Shown here: piece by piece, positions 13,101 to 28,100 of the stretch | Numbering within the stretch: position 1 is the first letter of the stretch | How the letters are laid out: every line of letters starts with the position of its first letter | DNA from: Apus apus | Lineage: Eukaryota; Chordata; Aves; Apodiformes; Apodidae | Direction: 5' to 3' | NCBI RefSeq assembly: GCF_020740795.1 | Contig: NC_067283.1 | Location: 44,877,659-44,941,658 of the forward strand | DNA length: 64,000 nucleotides | Position numbers and translations under genes: made by a program | Notes under the pieces: model-generated | What the model saw: only the letters and a program-made list of their open reading frames with translations | Told to the model about the DNA's origin: nothing | Databases searched by the model: none

Positions 13101-16100
13101 TGTGACTTTTTAAGAGGAAAATCTTATTCCATGCTGCTGTTTTGAAATACTGACTTGAAGAGTAGTAGTGACAGCCCCACACCTGATGAAATTACAGCCT
13201 TTAATGGGCACATGTGATAAGTTAGATTTTTTTATTGGTAACTACTTTGCCAATTAAGTGTCTGTTAAGTTCTGTGTGTCAAATGATACAGCTTGCAAAA
13301 AAAAACCATTTCCACACAGTCTGAAGAATGGTTTCTGCTCACTGGGGAATCCATACACCTTCCCTTCAGAAAAATAGACTTAGCAGAAAAGTAGGTTTGA
13401 GTGTCAGACCCAGAGCAACAAAGGGGATGGGGGCAACAAGGCCTTTCCTCCTCAGTGGCAGAAAGCTACGTTTATTAGCTGTGCATGCAACTGGGCACTT
13501 CATAGTCAGTTTTATCCTGGCATGAAAAAACTAAAAGGGTCTTTGCAGGCACAACTATATTGACTTTTGAAGGTAACTTCTAATACGTGCTATGAAACAC
13601 TAATTTGTTCTTTTTTGCTGCAATAGTGCACTGATCGGCTTGAGCGGGACAGATTGATACTGTTTCTCAACAAGCTGATCCTTAATAAGGTAAGGTGGAC
13701 ATGTGCACTTAAGGGTAGTTTATTTGTCTTTCAGCAGTGTAAAATGGTCTGAACTAATCTTCCAGGGTTAATTTGAGCAAAAATTCAAGTCTTGAGGAAG
13801 TCTTAAAAACATGCTTGATACAGCTTTCTGATATGTAGTAGCTGTTATTTACTGGTGAGCAAGCTGGAGGAAACGTATGGATACTAATGGTGATTGTCCC
13901 TTTCTAGTCACTTTAGAGAATTATTTTACTTGTGGTTGCTTCTTATTTGAATAAAACTGCCCAGTACTTATAACAACTCTTATCTAGATAATGCTTGTGT
14001 TAACTCAGTTAATCCCTTAACAGAAAAATGTCAAGGACCTTATGGATTCAAATGGTATTAGAATCCTTGTAGATCTGCTTACTCTGGCACATCTTCACAC
14101 AAGCAGAGCTACAGTCCCTCTGCAGGTATGTGACCTTTGTTTCTTACTACTTGTAAGCTTTGCTAGGGCAGTTCTTTTAAAAAAAGGAAAAAGTCAATGT
14201 CCTTTTCATGTTTTCTGTAGCAATGTGATGTTTGCACTGAAACTAAAGCTATTCTTGTAAATATCAACTTGCAGAGCAATGTGATTGAGGCAGCACCTGA
14301 TATGAAGAGGGAGAATGAGAAAGAATGGTACTTTGGCAATGCTGACAAAGAAAGGAGTGGTCCTTACAGCTTTCAAGAGGTACCTTTCAGCTTTAAACTC
14401 TCAAAATTGGCAAATTATTTCTTGCGTGGTGAAGCTCTGAATGCTAAATTGACTAAATTCGTACCTAATTTTGCAATAGATGCAGGAACTATGGAACAGT
14501 GGAAAGCTGACTTCAAAAACACGTTGCTGGGCTCAAGGTATGGATGGTTGGCGACCATTGCAGGTCATCCCTCAGCTGAAGTGGTGCTTGCTTGCCAGCG
14601 GCCAGGCTGTGCTGAATGAGACTGACCTTGCCACACTTGTACTCAACATGCTCATCACAATGTGTGGATATTTTCCCAGCAGGTAAACACTAATTTTCAG
14701 CAGAAGTGGTTAACTTTCTCTGGCAGATGCATAAATTCTATCTTAAAGCTTTTCTTGGAAACCAAGTAGTACATTAGTGAACTGTATTAAAAAGCCTGTT
14801 ATGTAGTAGCCATTAATTCTGCAGTGAAATAAATAATTTGTAGGTGAGACAATACTAATACTGTGAATGGGACTGCAAGAATGAATGCACAAGCTATGTT
14901 AATTTCTAATGCACAGTGGCATAGTTTTACTCGTGCGGCCAGGCTCTTGTTTAACTTAAAAACAAAGCTGCTTTAATGCATGACATTAAACCACACTTAA
15001 GTTTAACAACAGACTTTGACATCAACACAAAATTAATGACACTGAATATTATCTCGATAGCCTGATACTTATGGCTTAATAAAGTTGTTCATTCTTGAAA
15101 GAGAAAAGGCACCTATGCTTACTGCTGTTCCACTTTATTGTTTTAGAGATCAAGACAATGCTATTATAAGACCTCTGCCTAGAGTGAAAAGGCTGTTGTC
15201 AGATAGCACTTGCCTTCCTCATATCACTCAGGTAAGCAGCTCTTACTCATTTAGATAGATTTTTTGAAAAGTCTGACTTACTCTACCATCTTTCCCATGT
15301 GGATACTTTTAAGTGGAACAAATGCATCAAAAACATCTGATACATCCTGCAGATCTCTGGTCAAGCTTTTTTTTTATTTCACTGAATATTATTACAAATG
15401 CCATGTTGTTTCACCCAGTATCTTATTAATAAATATATCCATCCTTGAAGATAGTAAAAAACTATCTGAACTGGCAGCCAGCTCTTGGGACCCTGCTTTT
15501 GAGCAGGGTGGTTTGACAAGATGACCTCTGGAGGTCTCCTCCAACTATAAACATTCTGGGATTTGATCCTGTTATTTTTTTGGGCTGAAGTATTCTTTAA
15601 TTGAAATGCATGTAAGATTGCTAGCTTGTTCTAATACTACTTCAGTTAAAACTTCAATTTTGGCTAGGTAACTTGCACTACTCAAGCAGCTAATGTAAAT
15701 GCTTGTGTTTGATTTCAGCTATTACTGACTTTCGATCCTATCCTTGTGGAAAAAGTTGCTATATTGTTGTTTCATGTCATGCAAGATAACCCTCAGTTAC
15801 CTCGATTTTATCTGAGTGGAGTATTCTTCTTCATCATGATGTACACGGGTTCCAATGTACTTCCTATTGCAAGGTGAGGAAAAAGAGTAGCTAAAAATAC
15901 CTCTTGACTGGTCATGCTCAGAAGGGCTGCTGCTCTAAGTGCTCCAGGGAGAGCTGGCATGAGATGGCAAACAAATGCTCTCTAGAAGAATCTCCTTCAC
16001 ATTGTCTGTCAGTCACTAAAAAAGTGAACTGCTTATGACCCTGCTGGGGAGGGAGGGCACTAGAGCATGTCTGATCATAGAGTTCCAGCAGTACAATTAG

Positions 16101-19100
16101 GTGCAGCTTATTGTAGAAGAGCTAGTCCTTACAGGCACTAAAGGACAGTAATACAGGCTCCTGATATGCTAATATTTTTTTTTATGGTAAGCAGCTGTCA
16201 GAAGTGGTGGAAAAATCTGATAGCAGGTTTTAGTATTGAAGCCTAAACCAGTTAAATCAGTCTGCACTGCCTGATGCAGATTTAAGTGGCTATTGCAGAT
16301 CATTCCCATACTCTTCCTCTAAATTCAGTAGCTCATAGAAGGCTGTCATGCAATTCCAGTTAAGCCTCCTCTATAGCAAAATGCATTGGGAAATGGTTGC
16401 ATGTTTACTTGATGACTCTAGTGTAACAGGACTCTCAGTAGCTAGTGTAAGATCATCTTGATTCATCCCTGCAATGATGATCTATCTAATGGTGCAGGAA
16501 GAGGTTTGTAGGGAAAGTTTGTCCATGTCTCCATGTGCTTCATTTTTGTGTATGTGAAGGAGAAAAGCTTTCAGGAACAAGAATTTCAAACTGAAATGGT
16601 GAACTTAAGGTAGCATATAGAACATGGGAGGGCTTAAATTGGTGGAGCTCCCAAGGATTTGGAAGACTGTACAGAAATTCATTCAATTGTTGCTATTATT
16701 ATTTTATCTCAAAGTAAATGTATGACACTTGCCAGCTGGACTGTGTTGGCCTGCTTATCTTTCAAGGGTGTCTAAAGTATCAACACAACAGAAAATAACT
16801 GCTGTTTCTTTTCTAGGTTTTTGAAATACACACATACAAAACAAGCTTTCAAGTCTGAAGAAGTGAGTAGATTGGAAAAGTAACTACCTGTTTCCAGATA
16901 GTTTTGCAGACCACCTGTAGTTGTTTTAACAATACTTGATGCTTGTTCTTTTTCTAAGTTCTAAAGAGTCAGAATTTAAGAACTAAAAGGGAAAAGGGGG
17001 AGGGTTTTTTGTATATCAAGTTAGTTGGCAAGACTGAATTCAGATTACCTTTGAGATGACAGTGTGATCTCTTCTGTAGACAAAAGGCCAAGATATAGTT
17101 CAGAGAAGTATACTTGGACATATTCTTCCTGAGGCAATGGTGTGTTATTTAGAAAACTACGAACCAGAAAAATTTTCTGAGATATTCCTTGGAGAATTTG
17201 ACACACCAGAAGCAATTTGGAGCAATGAAATGAGGTAATTGTTTTCTGTTAGACGGACAAATAAATCTGAACTACGTGTCATTCTGAGGACATCCTGTCT
17301 TTGACATTTCTAAAGAATGCTGAAAAAACCTGGATTCCATGGTTTTATTACTTCTCTCTGTTTGCCTTCTGCAAGGGCCATGTCCTGCATTGCCTTCTAC
17401 TTCTAGGGGGCAATGGAGCGTGGGATTCACAGCAGGAATAGGGAATATTTCCCTGAACGTGCTTTACATTGCCTCTCTCATAGATTGAGTTTCTTTCACG
17501 AATGGTGACTTCACTACTTATGTGGACTGTTTTATATTTTACTCATGTGTTACCAGCACCTATCTAGGGAGATGCACCTCTAATATTACATTTTTAGGGT
17601 CTCCCAAAAAGTGGGAGGGAGGGGAAATGTCCCTTTACATTGTTTTTAATAAACTAATTTTCATGGCATGGAAGTAGGATTCAGTCCTATTCAGTTAGGA
17701 GGCTATTCTGAATCCCTTCTGAAACATGGGAGACTACTAAGGAAAAACTTCTGGGAAGAAATCATTAAACATACTTGTACTGTCACTGAGGATTGAGGAC
17801 TGCTTGGCAAGTGTTAAACCAAACTTTGTAACTTTTAGGCGTCTCATGATAGAGAAGATTGCTGCTCATCTTGCTGACTTCACCCCTCGTCTTCAAAGCA
17901 ATACAAGAGCACTCTACCAATATTGTCCTATCCCAGTTATCAACTATCCACAACTGGAAAATGAGCTGTTCTGTAATATTTATTACCTCAAGCATCTTTG
18001 TGATACACTCAGATTTCCAGATTGGCCAATTAAAGACCCAGTAAGTAAGAAGTATTTTAGGATTCATTTAGTTTTTGATGTTTCAGAGTCCTAGAAGTGG
18101 GATTTATAGCAAAAACTAAATAAATCAAATGCTAGGTTTGTTGCAAGTGACTGATTGATCCTGACTTTTAGTTCATAAGTAAATATGTTAAACAGGTTTT
18201 CATCTTGAAGCAGAATAGTCTGCATGCCATATAGCAACCACATGTTAAGTATATCCTCCTTGTGGTGGCGTGGCTATTAAAAAAGCAAAATAAAGCATCC
18301 AAGAAACTTCAGATAGTGTTCCAAGTGATTGGAGGTGGGGGGAAATTTATCAACTTTGGGTTCTTATTTGCCCACACTGGACAAGAAACTGAGCTAACTT
18401 GGTATCAGTACATTAACTGAAGTGTTTGAGATGTTTTTGGTGTAAGTTTATGGTCTAGATCTGTCTGAGTAGTTTACTTATTCATGCAGCTTTGGTGTAG
18501 CTTTTGCAGTATTGAGATGTGAACTGTGTATCACTGAAGTGGACATTTTAATCCTAAGGTGTTATCTTTAATAAAATATAGCACTGCAGTGAAGCAAAGT
18601 CTTAATTGCTTCCTGACTGGAGGGAGAACCATTATGACTAAAAATAGGAGGATTAGGCCTTTGAATTTAGGGTGATGGGTGATAAGGATTCATTAATAAA
18701 GCAGCACTTTATTAAAAAGGATGACATGTACTGGTGTCAGCATAAATGAAACACTAATAAATTGTAATTATTTAGGTTAAACTGTTAAAAGATACACTAG
18801 AAGCTTGGAAGAAGGAGGTAGAAAAAAAGCCACCTACCATGTCAATAGATGATGCTTATGAAGTCCTTAACCTTCCCAAAGGACAAGGCCAGTAAGTTGT
18901 TTTATTTAAAGTATTTAAAGTTGTATAATGACACTTACATAAACTCTGTACACTGAACAAATGGAAGTTTATCTCAATACTTGCAACCAATTAGTGGTAC
19001 CAGTACAGTTATGTCTAGTGTTTGAGAGCAAAATTATCAGATGTTCAGATAAACTGGGGGAAAAAAATGCTTTGAGCTCACTAGGCTTTTTTACAGGACA

Positions 19101-22100
19101 AGCATTAGACTCAACTATAGTGAGCAAAGAATATGGAAAAACTTGAATAAGTTCAAAATGAAAGTCGGTTTCTGTAATCATCCTTCTTCCCCTTGCCAAA
19201 TATTGTCCTTTTTCTTGGTGATAATTGCCTTAGGTTTTTTTGCCTCCTGTCTTGTCACTGGTTTCTGACTTCGGGCCTCTAGAACTGACAACACTTGTAT
19301 TTATCCTTCAAGAGCTGTGCACTTAGTGCAAATTGTGAACTGTTAACTTTTGCCACTTACAGCTCATTTAGGCTCCTCATTTAGAAGATTCAGGGACTTT
19401 GAGCACCTTTTGGTTAGTATATTCAGTTCAAAGGGTACCAAAATATTTTCTGTTTCTAAATTTTTGTTCTGTTTTGTGACCATATGATTATTTCCATTGA
19501 GTGTCAAGTGATGAAGCAGGACTTTGAAATATGAGAGCTTTCACTTAGTTTTCACTTAATTGCAGTTACTGTTAACACTGCTGTCAGAATCCAGGCCTGG
19601 TTTTCTTTTTTTGTTTTAAATATTTCTCAATGTAATGGAATTTGTTTTCTTGTAGACATGATGAAAGCAAGATCAGGAAAGCTTATTTCAGGCTGGCACA
19701 AAAATATCACCCAGACAAGAATCCAGAAGGCAGGGTATGTACAACACAAATTCATGGTGTTAACAAAGGGGCACAAATTCAGCTGTTACGTGTATCAAGA
19801 ATTCTGAAATGCTACCTTCAGGGTTTTTTTTTCTCTCTTTTAAAGGCTATGCCCTAGATGAATACCAGTATAGAGATTAATACTACAGATGAGTAATTTA
19901 AACTGATATTAATCAAGGAATATGAGGACTTCTACAGTAAACTTATGTAATTGGGTGAGACCCATATCTCAGAAAGCTCCTAGTTTAAAGAGTTACACAG
20001 AACCTAAAAAAGCTAATTGCTCCCTTTCAAAGACAGACTGCATCCTCTGCTCATTATTAGAATTATTTCAGCTGTACTTACACTTTTGTCATGGTGGAAT
20101 TGACTTGGTTTCAATCTCTTGCCTATGGTGGAGTTCAGGAGAGAAAAGAAAACTTATCTATGAACCAGTGGTCTTTAAGTTCTTTGGGGTATTTTCTAAA
20201 GCATAATAAGGCAATAAAACTAGTGATGTGGCTAATAACCTGCAATGCTTTATTTTACCTGCATCTAAACTGATGCTGCAGACTTGTTGTAATTTAGGAA
20301 GTTCTTAGCAACTCTTAAGGCTATTCTTTTATTTTCAGGATATGTTTGAAAAAGTTAATAAAGCATATGAGTTTCTGTGCACAAAGTCTGCTAAGGTGAT
20401 AGATGGGCCAGATCCAGAAAACATAATTTTAATCTTGAAAACTCAAAGCATCCTCTTCAACAGGCATAAGGAAGGTAAGCATGCCATCTCAGAAGAATAT
20501 TTTATGTTCATTTCTTTAGTGGCCATTGTAATCAGTTTTGATCTCTTCTATTCTTGAGTCTGTGTTCTGTTTATCTGGTTTCTGACTTATGACAGCATTG
20601 CATAAATATGACGAAGGGCTTCAAAAAGGACTTTTTCTTCCATGACATAAATCCTTCTGCAGTAAAACTGAATCCAAAAAGGCATGAAGAGCTCTTTTAA
20701 GTTATCTGCATCAATACTAATCAGTTGGAATCTTACTCCACATCTAAGACAATTGTCTATGTAAAAAAGTCCTCACTCTAGTACTCTGTCACTCAGATGG
20801 CAGATTCTGGGTATAAATTGTCTCATTTTCAATAGCCACATAGGTGTAATCTTGCAGAAATTCTGACTAGTGTTAAGAGTCCTCCAAGATGGCTGCAACA
20901 CTGCCTCTTTCACAGCTCAACTGGAAAAGAAGGGTAGCTAGAATACCCTAGCCTTTTGGTCTAGCTACAGTCTCTGGCTGGTAGCTCCTGGCATGTCCAT
21001 GTCTTGCAGAGTCAACAGTGCTTTGCTATGCAAGTGTTACATTATAATGGTGAGCTAAGAAACTTATATGCAGTCATAGCTCTATCAGTTGTGTGGAGAC
21101 AGTGACAACATTACTGTAGACTTACAGGTTGGCTGATAATTAGCTCTATAATACAAGGTGAAATTGTTCTTCAGCACTGCTGAACCTTAAAAGAATGAAA
21201 AATTAAATCTATTTAAAACATATGATTGTGTCAAACAGGAAAAGGTCCTTGTAGGTTTATTGTTAGGCAATCCGGCCTAGACTCTGAGCCTGAGGGCTTG
21301 TTGAGCTGGAGAAAAGGCTTTTTAATGTTAAATGAGTTCTTTCCCTAAAGCCCTGTCACCTTCTACCATGAACAGTCTTACCTGTTAGGGAGTCAGATCA
21401 TGTGGCCTGCTCGGTCTTGCTTCAATTTTCCCAGTTGTTTGCTTTCTTTGACTTCTTATATATCTGATATGTCTTCCATTGATTATTATGCAGTGCTTTA
21501 AATTGCTTAGACTCTGCATATATGTAAACTTTGACCTTTTTTCTCTTTCAGAGTTGAAGCCTTACAAGTATGCAGGCTATCCTATGCTGATAAAGACTAT
21601 TACCATTGAAACATCAGATGACCTTTTGTTTTCCAAAGAATCTCCTCTGTTGCCTGCTGCCACAGAACTCGCCTTCCATACTGTCAACTGTTCAGCATTA
21701 AATGCAGAAGAACTGAGAAGAGAAAATGGAATTGAGGTAAATGGAAAGTAACTTCTTGCAATTAATTATTTTTAATCTAACTTTTCTACAACTAAAAATC
21801 CTAGATCCTCAATGCCTGGGACACGAGATGCAATTGAGAATCACTTTTGGTTGTGTTGAGACATGTCCTTACTGTCTCTCTTCTGGGTGCAGCAGGAGAA
21901 GCCACTTGCAGAGTATATCCCTTTCTGGATCTAAGGCTTATCTGTTGAAGTGTGCATAAGCAAACCACATAGGATGTTTCTCTACTTCTTTACAAAACTG
22001 TGTTGAGAGCTTCTGCATTCTCTATGTGAAAGAACAGATAAACATGGAAAAAGCACTTGAGCAGAAGGGCTTTTCGCTCTGCATCATAGCTCACATGTGA

Positions 22101-25100
22101 GAATGCTATCAGCTCTACAGCACCAAATGCTCATGCCAGCACTTGATAGTATTTTGCCCCTACAAACCGTGTGAGCAGGCAGATACTGTAAAATGTTTCC
22201 CTTCAGCCTTTAAAAAGGGCTTACCAGCTGATAGGTTATTTCTGTGAGCCTTTATCAGTTTCAGGGTTTTTTTTGTTGTGACTGAACGAATGCATCATCC
22301 AATCCTCACAGGTATTGCAAGAAGCATTCAATCGTTGTGTAGCAGTCTTGACTCGTTCTAGTAAACCGGATGATATGTCTGTACAGGTAAGTTGCAGCAA
22401 TTTTAACTGATTGTATCAGGTTTTCAGACTATATATAATATATAATTACATACATCTAATATGGTAATAAATAATAAGAGTGTGTATATAATATATAATA
22501 ATACTAAATATTAATAGAGTATTATATATATTAAAAATATTAAAAATAGGATTGTAAATTTGCATTTTCCCTCCACTTGGAACCAATAAAATTTTGCTTT
22601 TTGTAGGTCTGTGGCTATATTAGTAAGTGTTACAGTGTAGCAGCTCAGTTTGAGGAATGCAGAGAGAAGATTACAGAAATGCCTAACATCATTAAGGACC
22701 TCTGTAGACTACTGTATTATGGCAAGGTAAGTGCTCCCTTCTGTTGCCTAAATGGGCATTTATCTGTTAAATGTTTAGGGGAATCTTCTGGTTTTAAGGG
22801 AGATAGTACAATTACAGAGACTGATCAAACCCTTCTGTAAGATCCCAGCTAATGATTATGGGATACAGAACTCTACTGTCCTCTTATTAGCATTTGTATT
22901 TGAATCCCTTTAGTGGACTTGAAATGCAGTCACTATAAAGATTCAGCTATTTTTGCCTTTTAACTGATTTAGGTCTAGCTAATTGGTTTACTGTACTAAA
23001 TCAGCAGATAAAAGTACTAGAGGTAGATCTTATGTAAGCAGATAGAATCCTAAATCAACATGAACTCTGGAAACAGTATTCAAGAAGTTTTGATGCCATT
23101 TAGCTCTTTAGAACTTAGCTCATGATACATAAATGCTGAATTTTGTCAGAATTAAGAAAGGAAAGCTTGTCTTGAACTTTTGATATGGATATTTGAAAAC
23201 AGAAGACTATAGAAAAAGATTATAGAAAGCAGAACATTATAGAGCCAGATTATAGGAATTGGCCACATCTGTTCTTTAGTCCCTGCACAGAACACAGATA
23301 CTGCCATAAAAAGCTCACCTGGGAATCTTTGCCACCTTCTTGAATTGTTTTTCCACCAGTTCTCAATACTCCTTTCTAGTAATATGAAATAACTATTCAA
23401 GTACTGTTTCTTTGAAGGATGCTGACTAATTAGCCATGTTTCTTGTAGGCACAGTAGGCACTTAAGTAGGCACAGCAACATCTAAAGTTTTTAACTCTGC
23501 TGCTTAGTACTCTAGAACTAGCAAGATTTGGCTGTAAGCTGTTGTTTGGTAAGGAAGCAAGTTGGCTTTCTTAGGTCACAAAGTACTAAGGTAAACTTTT
23601 TTCCTCCCTTAGAACATACCACGAGTAGCTTCTTTGGGAGTGGAGTGTGTTAGCTCCTTTGCTTTAGATTACTGGCTCCAAACACACTTGTTCCAAGCTG
23701 GAGTTCTCTGGTACTTACTGGGTTACCTCTTCAACTATGACTATACACTAGAAGAGAGCGGCATTCAGAAAAGTGAAGATTCAAATCACCAGGTAATGTG
23801 GACAAGGTGCATGCTTCCAGACACCCAGGGTTGTTGCTTGCTATCTCTTACTAATAAAATAAATATATTCAAATACTTGTTAGAGTTATCAAAATACATG
23901 ATGAACAATAATATTAACAGAGCACTTTGGGAAGGCAGTTTTTGTGTAGTAGTGTAAAATACTATTGTCTGACTTCGGCTTTTTTATTTTTACTTTTTTT
24001 TTTAAAGAGTAGCACATGTTTTGAGTTCAAATGTTACAGCTGAAAAACCTGAAGTTTCTAGTGGACTTACTGGAAGAGATTTTTATCTACAGTGAACAGT
24101 AAAATAGTAAATTTGTGCTATCAGAAGAAAAAGTCCTTTTCTTTTGAGGCTCAATTAAAAGAGTTGTCTAGTGACACCGTGAACTCATCTGAAATGTCTA
24201 CTTCAGGACCATATTGTCCCTTTGCCCCACAGCTTAATGAGTATCTCCATGCTTCCATTTCCTTAAATAGTGACCTTCTAAGTATGGCTTTTTCTCCTCA
24301 GCTACTGGATGAGCTTTGAACAGTTTATTGTTATTATTAACTCCTGTATCACTGTCATTAAATGCTTATTATGCTAATATTTGACTGTGATAGCAGGAAC
24401 CGTTGCCTGGTCAGAAGCTATTACAGTAAAATAGCTTTAGTGTAGTAGCTTCTGTAGCTTTCAGCTCACCTTGGTGCCCCAGTTTTTCCTTCTTAACAAT
24501 GCTTGTGTCTTAACTGCCTTACTAAACCCACAACACTGATCATACGGTGCTGTTCTGCATCACCTAGTATTTTATTAGACAGCAGTGTGTAATTAGTGAT
24601 GCAGATAAAAAGGGAATATCAGCTCTGTTCGTTTTGGTACAGAAGTGTTGGACAACTTTTTAGCTATTTTAATATTTCTTCAGTAAGCCCTAGCTTTTTT
24701 ATAACTGTCTCTATTTTTCAGGAGGTGGCAAATAGCCTTGCTAAGCTAAGTCTCCTGGCCCTGAGTCGCCTTGGAGGGTATCTCTCTGAAGAACAAGCTA
24801 CACCTGAAAACCCAACCATCAGGAAAAGCTTGGCTGGAATGTTGACACCCTATATTGCAAGGAAACTCTCTGTTGTCAGTCCTACTGAGGTTAGCATCTC
24901 TTGGCCAAAACTTTCTCTTGTGATTTATAGAAGAAGTACCTGGTCCCTTCTAAAAACACTGAGCTCTTTTCGACCAACCTGATACAGAGAACAGCACTAC
25001 AATTATTTCTTTGCAATTCAAGTAACTGCAAGGGAAAGAAGCTGTTTCAGCCTCAAACACAATGGACAGGAACAGTACTCTATAGAATAATATTTGCAAA

Positions 25101-28100
25101 ATAAACATGAGAGCAAAGTAGTTGAGGTAATTGTGGAAGGCTTAAGGATATAATGATAATGGCGAGCAAAGGCTTAACTGCTCTCTTAAGTGGTGCCAAG
25201 GAAGTCATCTTTGCTTGCTGTCAAAAAGAGGAGAATCTGAAGTAAATTTCACTAAAAGTAGAATAAAGAAATAATAAAATATATGGTACAGTACGATATA
25301 TAACTTATACATACTGTTTTTCCAGTATGTAGAAAACTTGACACTTTAAATGTGCTTATGAAATTGGTCTGGTTGTTAAGGAGATTGGATTAACTTACAT
25401 CATGAAAAACACTGATTACTGTGCATAATGATCCAAAACTAAGTTGTAAATGTGGTAAGTCATGTAAATTCCTTATTTTTTAGACTCTGAAGATGCTTAA
25501 CAGTAACGCAGAGAACCCCTACTTGATCTGGAACAATGGAACAAGAGCTGAATTACTTGAGTTCTTGGAATCTCAACAAGAAAGCATGATTAAGAGAGTA
25601 AGTATTTTAAATCCCCCTACTCCTTTTTTAAACTATTCTGTGTTTTGGTACAGCTGCTTGCAATATGATAGTATAGTTATTACAAGTGTCCATTGTTTTC
25701 TACTCCTAAGTCACTTTCTTCATTCAGTAGTCATAAAAAGAAAACAAAAATCCTCAGAGTTTGCTTGTTTATTTCTTGCTCTACAAGATTATTTTCTCTG
25801 AGCTTGTGCTGCTTATCTCTACTTAAAAGGGCGATTGTGACAAGAGCTACGGATCTGACTTTGTCTTCAGTGACCATGCAAAGGAACTTATTGTGGGAGA
25901 GATTTTTGTTAGAGTTTACAATGAGGTCCCTACCTTCCAGCTAGAGGTGAGATGCAGCTAAAAACCTTCATGTTGAAATTAGTATTTGGAATGTTGCTTC
26001 TTGTTTATCTGTGAGTGCAAACAGCATGGAGAAAGTATGGAATCTTATGGCAATTTCAACATGATCAGCATGTTTTGGGCTCTCTACTGGAGCAGAAAAA
26101 GTTAAAAAGAGCAATGAGTTTATCTTCAGACATGTTGGATGGCTTAATGCCTATTTTCTACAAGTTTGCATTGCAAACACTCAAGTTTATGCAGTAGTTC
26201 CAGGAGGTAGTGATTGTGCCTAGAGGCTTTTGTGTCTACCTGTCTCTCTCTCTCTCTCTATCTCTATCTATATATATATGTGTGTATATATATATATGTA
26301 TATATATATGAACAAACCTGCACCTTAAGAATGCTGTTGAAGTAGTGGCAGCCTTCTTAAGGGTTTGTTTAGAAGTGATTAGGATTAGTGTGCTCCAGAT
26401 GTTATGGTGATCAGAGTAGAGAAGTGTCCCCTGTCTGGAAGAAAGGGATATGTGAAATGTAGGGGAAGTTACTTGGATATACTTTCTTCTAGTGTGAGTA
26501 CTGTTCCATCGCACAGCTGAAAATGCTCTCATTTCTAATTTAAAGCTTCCTAAAGCATTTGCTGCAAGCCTCTTGGATTACATAGGCTCACAAGCACAAT
26601 ACCTTCATACGCTAATGGCAATAACACAGACCGGGAAAGTAGAGTCCAATCAACACGGAGATCGGTTACGGAGGGTTGAAATGGCCCTGGAGGCTCTGAG
26701 AAACGTGATAAAACACAACCCAGGTAGGCTTAAAACAGAGCTTTCCTGATACTCGTTCTTTTGGACCACCTAAAATAGTGCAGACCTCTGTAGTCTTGAT
26801 TCAAGTGAGAAGGAAGCATGTTTTTGCTGTATAACAGACTGCAGCATTGTTGATAAGCCATATAGACTTGCCTTTTTTTTTTCCACTGGAGAAAATACAT
26901 TGGTAGATGTATTAAAGTTGTGTGAAATCCAAGCCTTATCTATTTCCTGCTATGAACATTGGGTTTTAACTCTAATTCTAGCCTGCTGTGTTGCCAAGAA
27001 GATTTAAACCTCATAGATGAAACTTCCTGTAATCTTTCTGTAATTCTATGAATTTTAGCTGATTTTTTTTTAAACTTCCTTGCATCAAACAAGCAAAAAA
27101 GAGCCCCCGAGTTCTGCCAAGTACTGCAATACTAGTAAACATCTAAAAACACGTCAGTGCCTTCCTAAAGTAGGAGTAGATGATCTCTTGAGAGTGAGTA
27201 GCTAGTGCCAGCAACGATTATCAATGTTCAGACTGGGAAAGCCTGAGATACATGATTAGGGCGTTTTCCTACTCTATTATCTCTTAGTTGTAAAAACAGC
27301 TCGTGTTGCTGTCATGGCTTCTTGGTGGTTAGGTTGTTCTCAGATTGGATTATCTATCTTTGGTGATTGTAACCTTGAAGGCAGCTGTTACTGCTGCAGA
27401 TAGCAACCCTGCTCTGAGCCGGGAGAGTAAGAGAAGATGTGAAGTGTATTTGGAGACAAGAAGTACTGATAACCAATGATAAATAAAATAACTGAACTTG
27501 CTTAGCTGTCTTGTAAGAATGCAAGTAATTAGGTAGTCCAAGAACTTGCTTAGTTACTTGACTTAGAGGGAGGAAGGATCCTCTCCTTTAGAAATACTTT
27601 TGACCTGAGACTTCATGGAAGCTAGATTAATAGACAGGACTTAATAATTTTATAACTGTGTAGCAGGTGCTGTCCTATATGAGCTGTTGTAACTGTGGCA
27701 GACTATATACAGACATGTACTCTTTAACACCTCTCTGTATTGTGAAATGTGGGCTTTGGATGGCCTTCAATAACTGCTTTGGATAACATGAAGAGGATAA
27801 TTACTTTGTCTCTTGCAGGGTCTGAATCTGAATGCACAGGTCACTTTAAGTTGATATTCTCTCTTCTGCGTGTTCATGGAGCTGGCCAGGTGCAGCAGCT
27901 GGCTCTGGAGGTAAAAAAAAACCAACACTCCGTGTCTGAATGCTCTACATAATCAACATAAATAAACCTGATTGTCTAACAGTTAGATTAGCACCTAAAA
28001 AAGTATCAAGACTGGGATTCCAAAGTTTCAGTTCCTCCTTGGAAGAACAAGTGATAATTTCTTGCCTGCATCTTCTTCCCTGAGGTGACAGGAATAAACA

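Noticed and set aside
14556..14568. Possible splice donor (CAG/GTC) inside the GYF exon of DNAJC13
   Set aside because: The sequence after it keeps coding in frame for the conserved IPQLKW segment, and a proper donor follows at 14683.
24092..24319. 75-codon open frame with a protein-like composition in a DNAJC13 intron
   Set aside because: No homology recognised. It does not join in frame to the DNAJC13 exons at 23792 and 24722, which already join perfectly.
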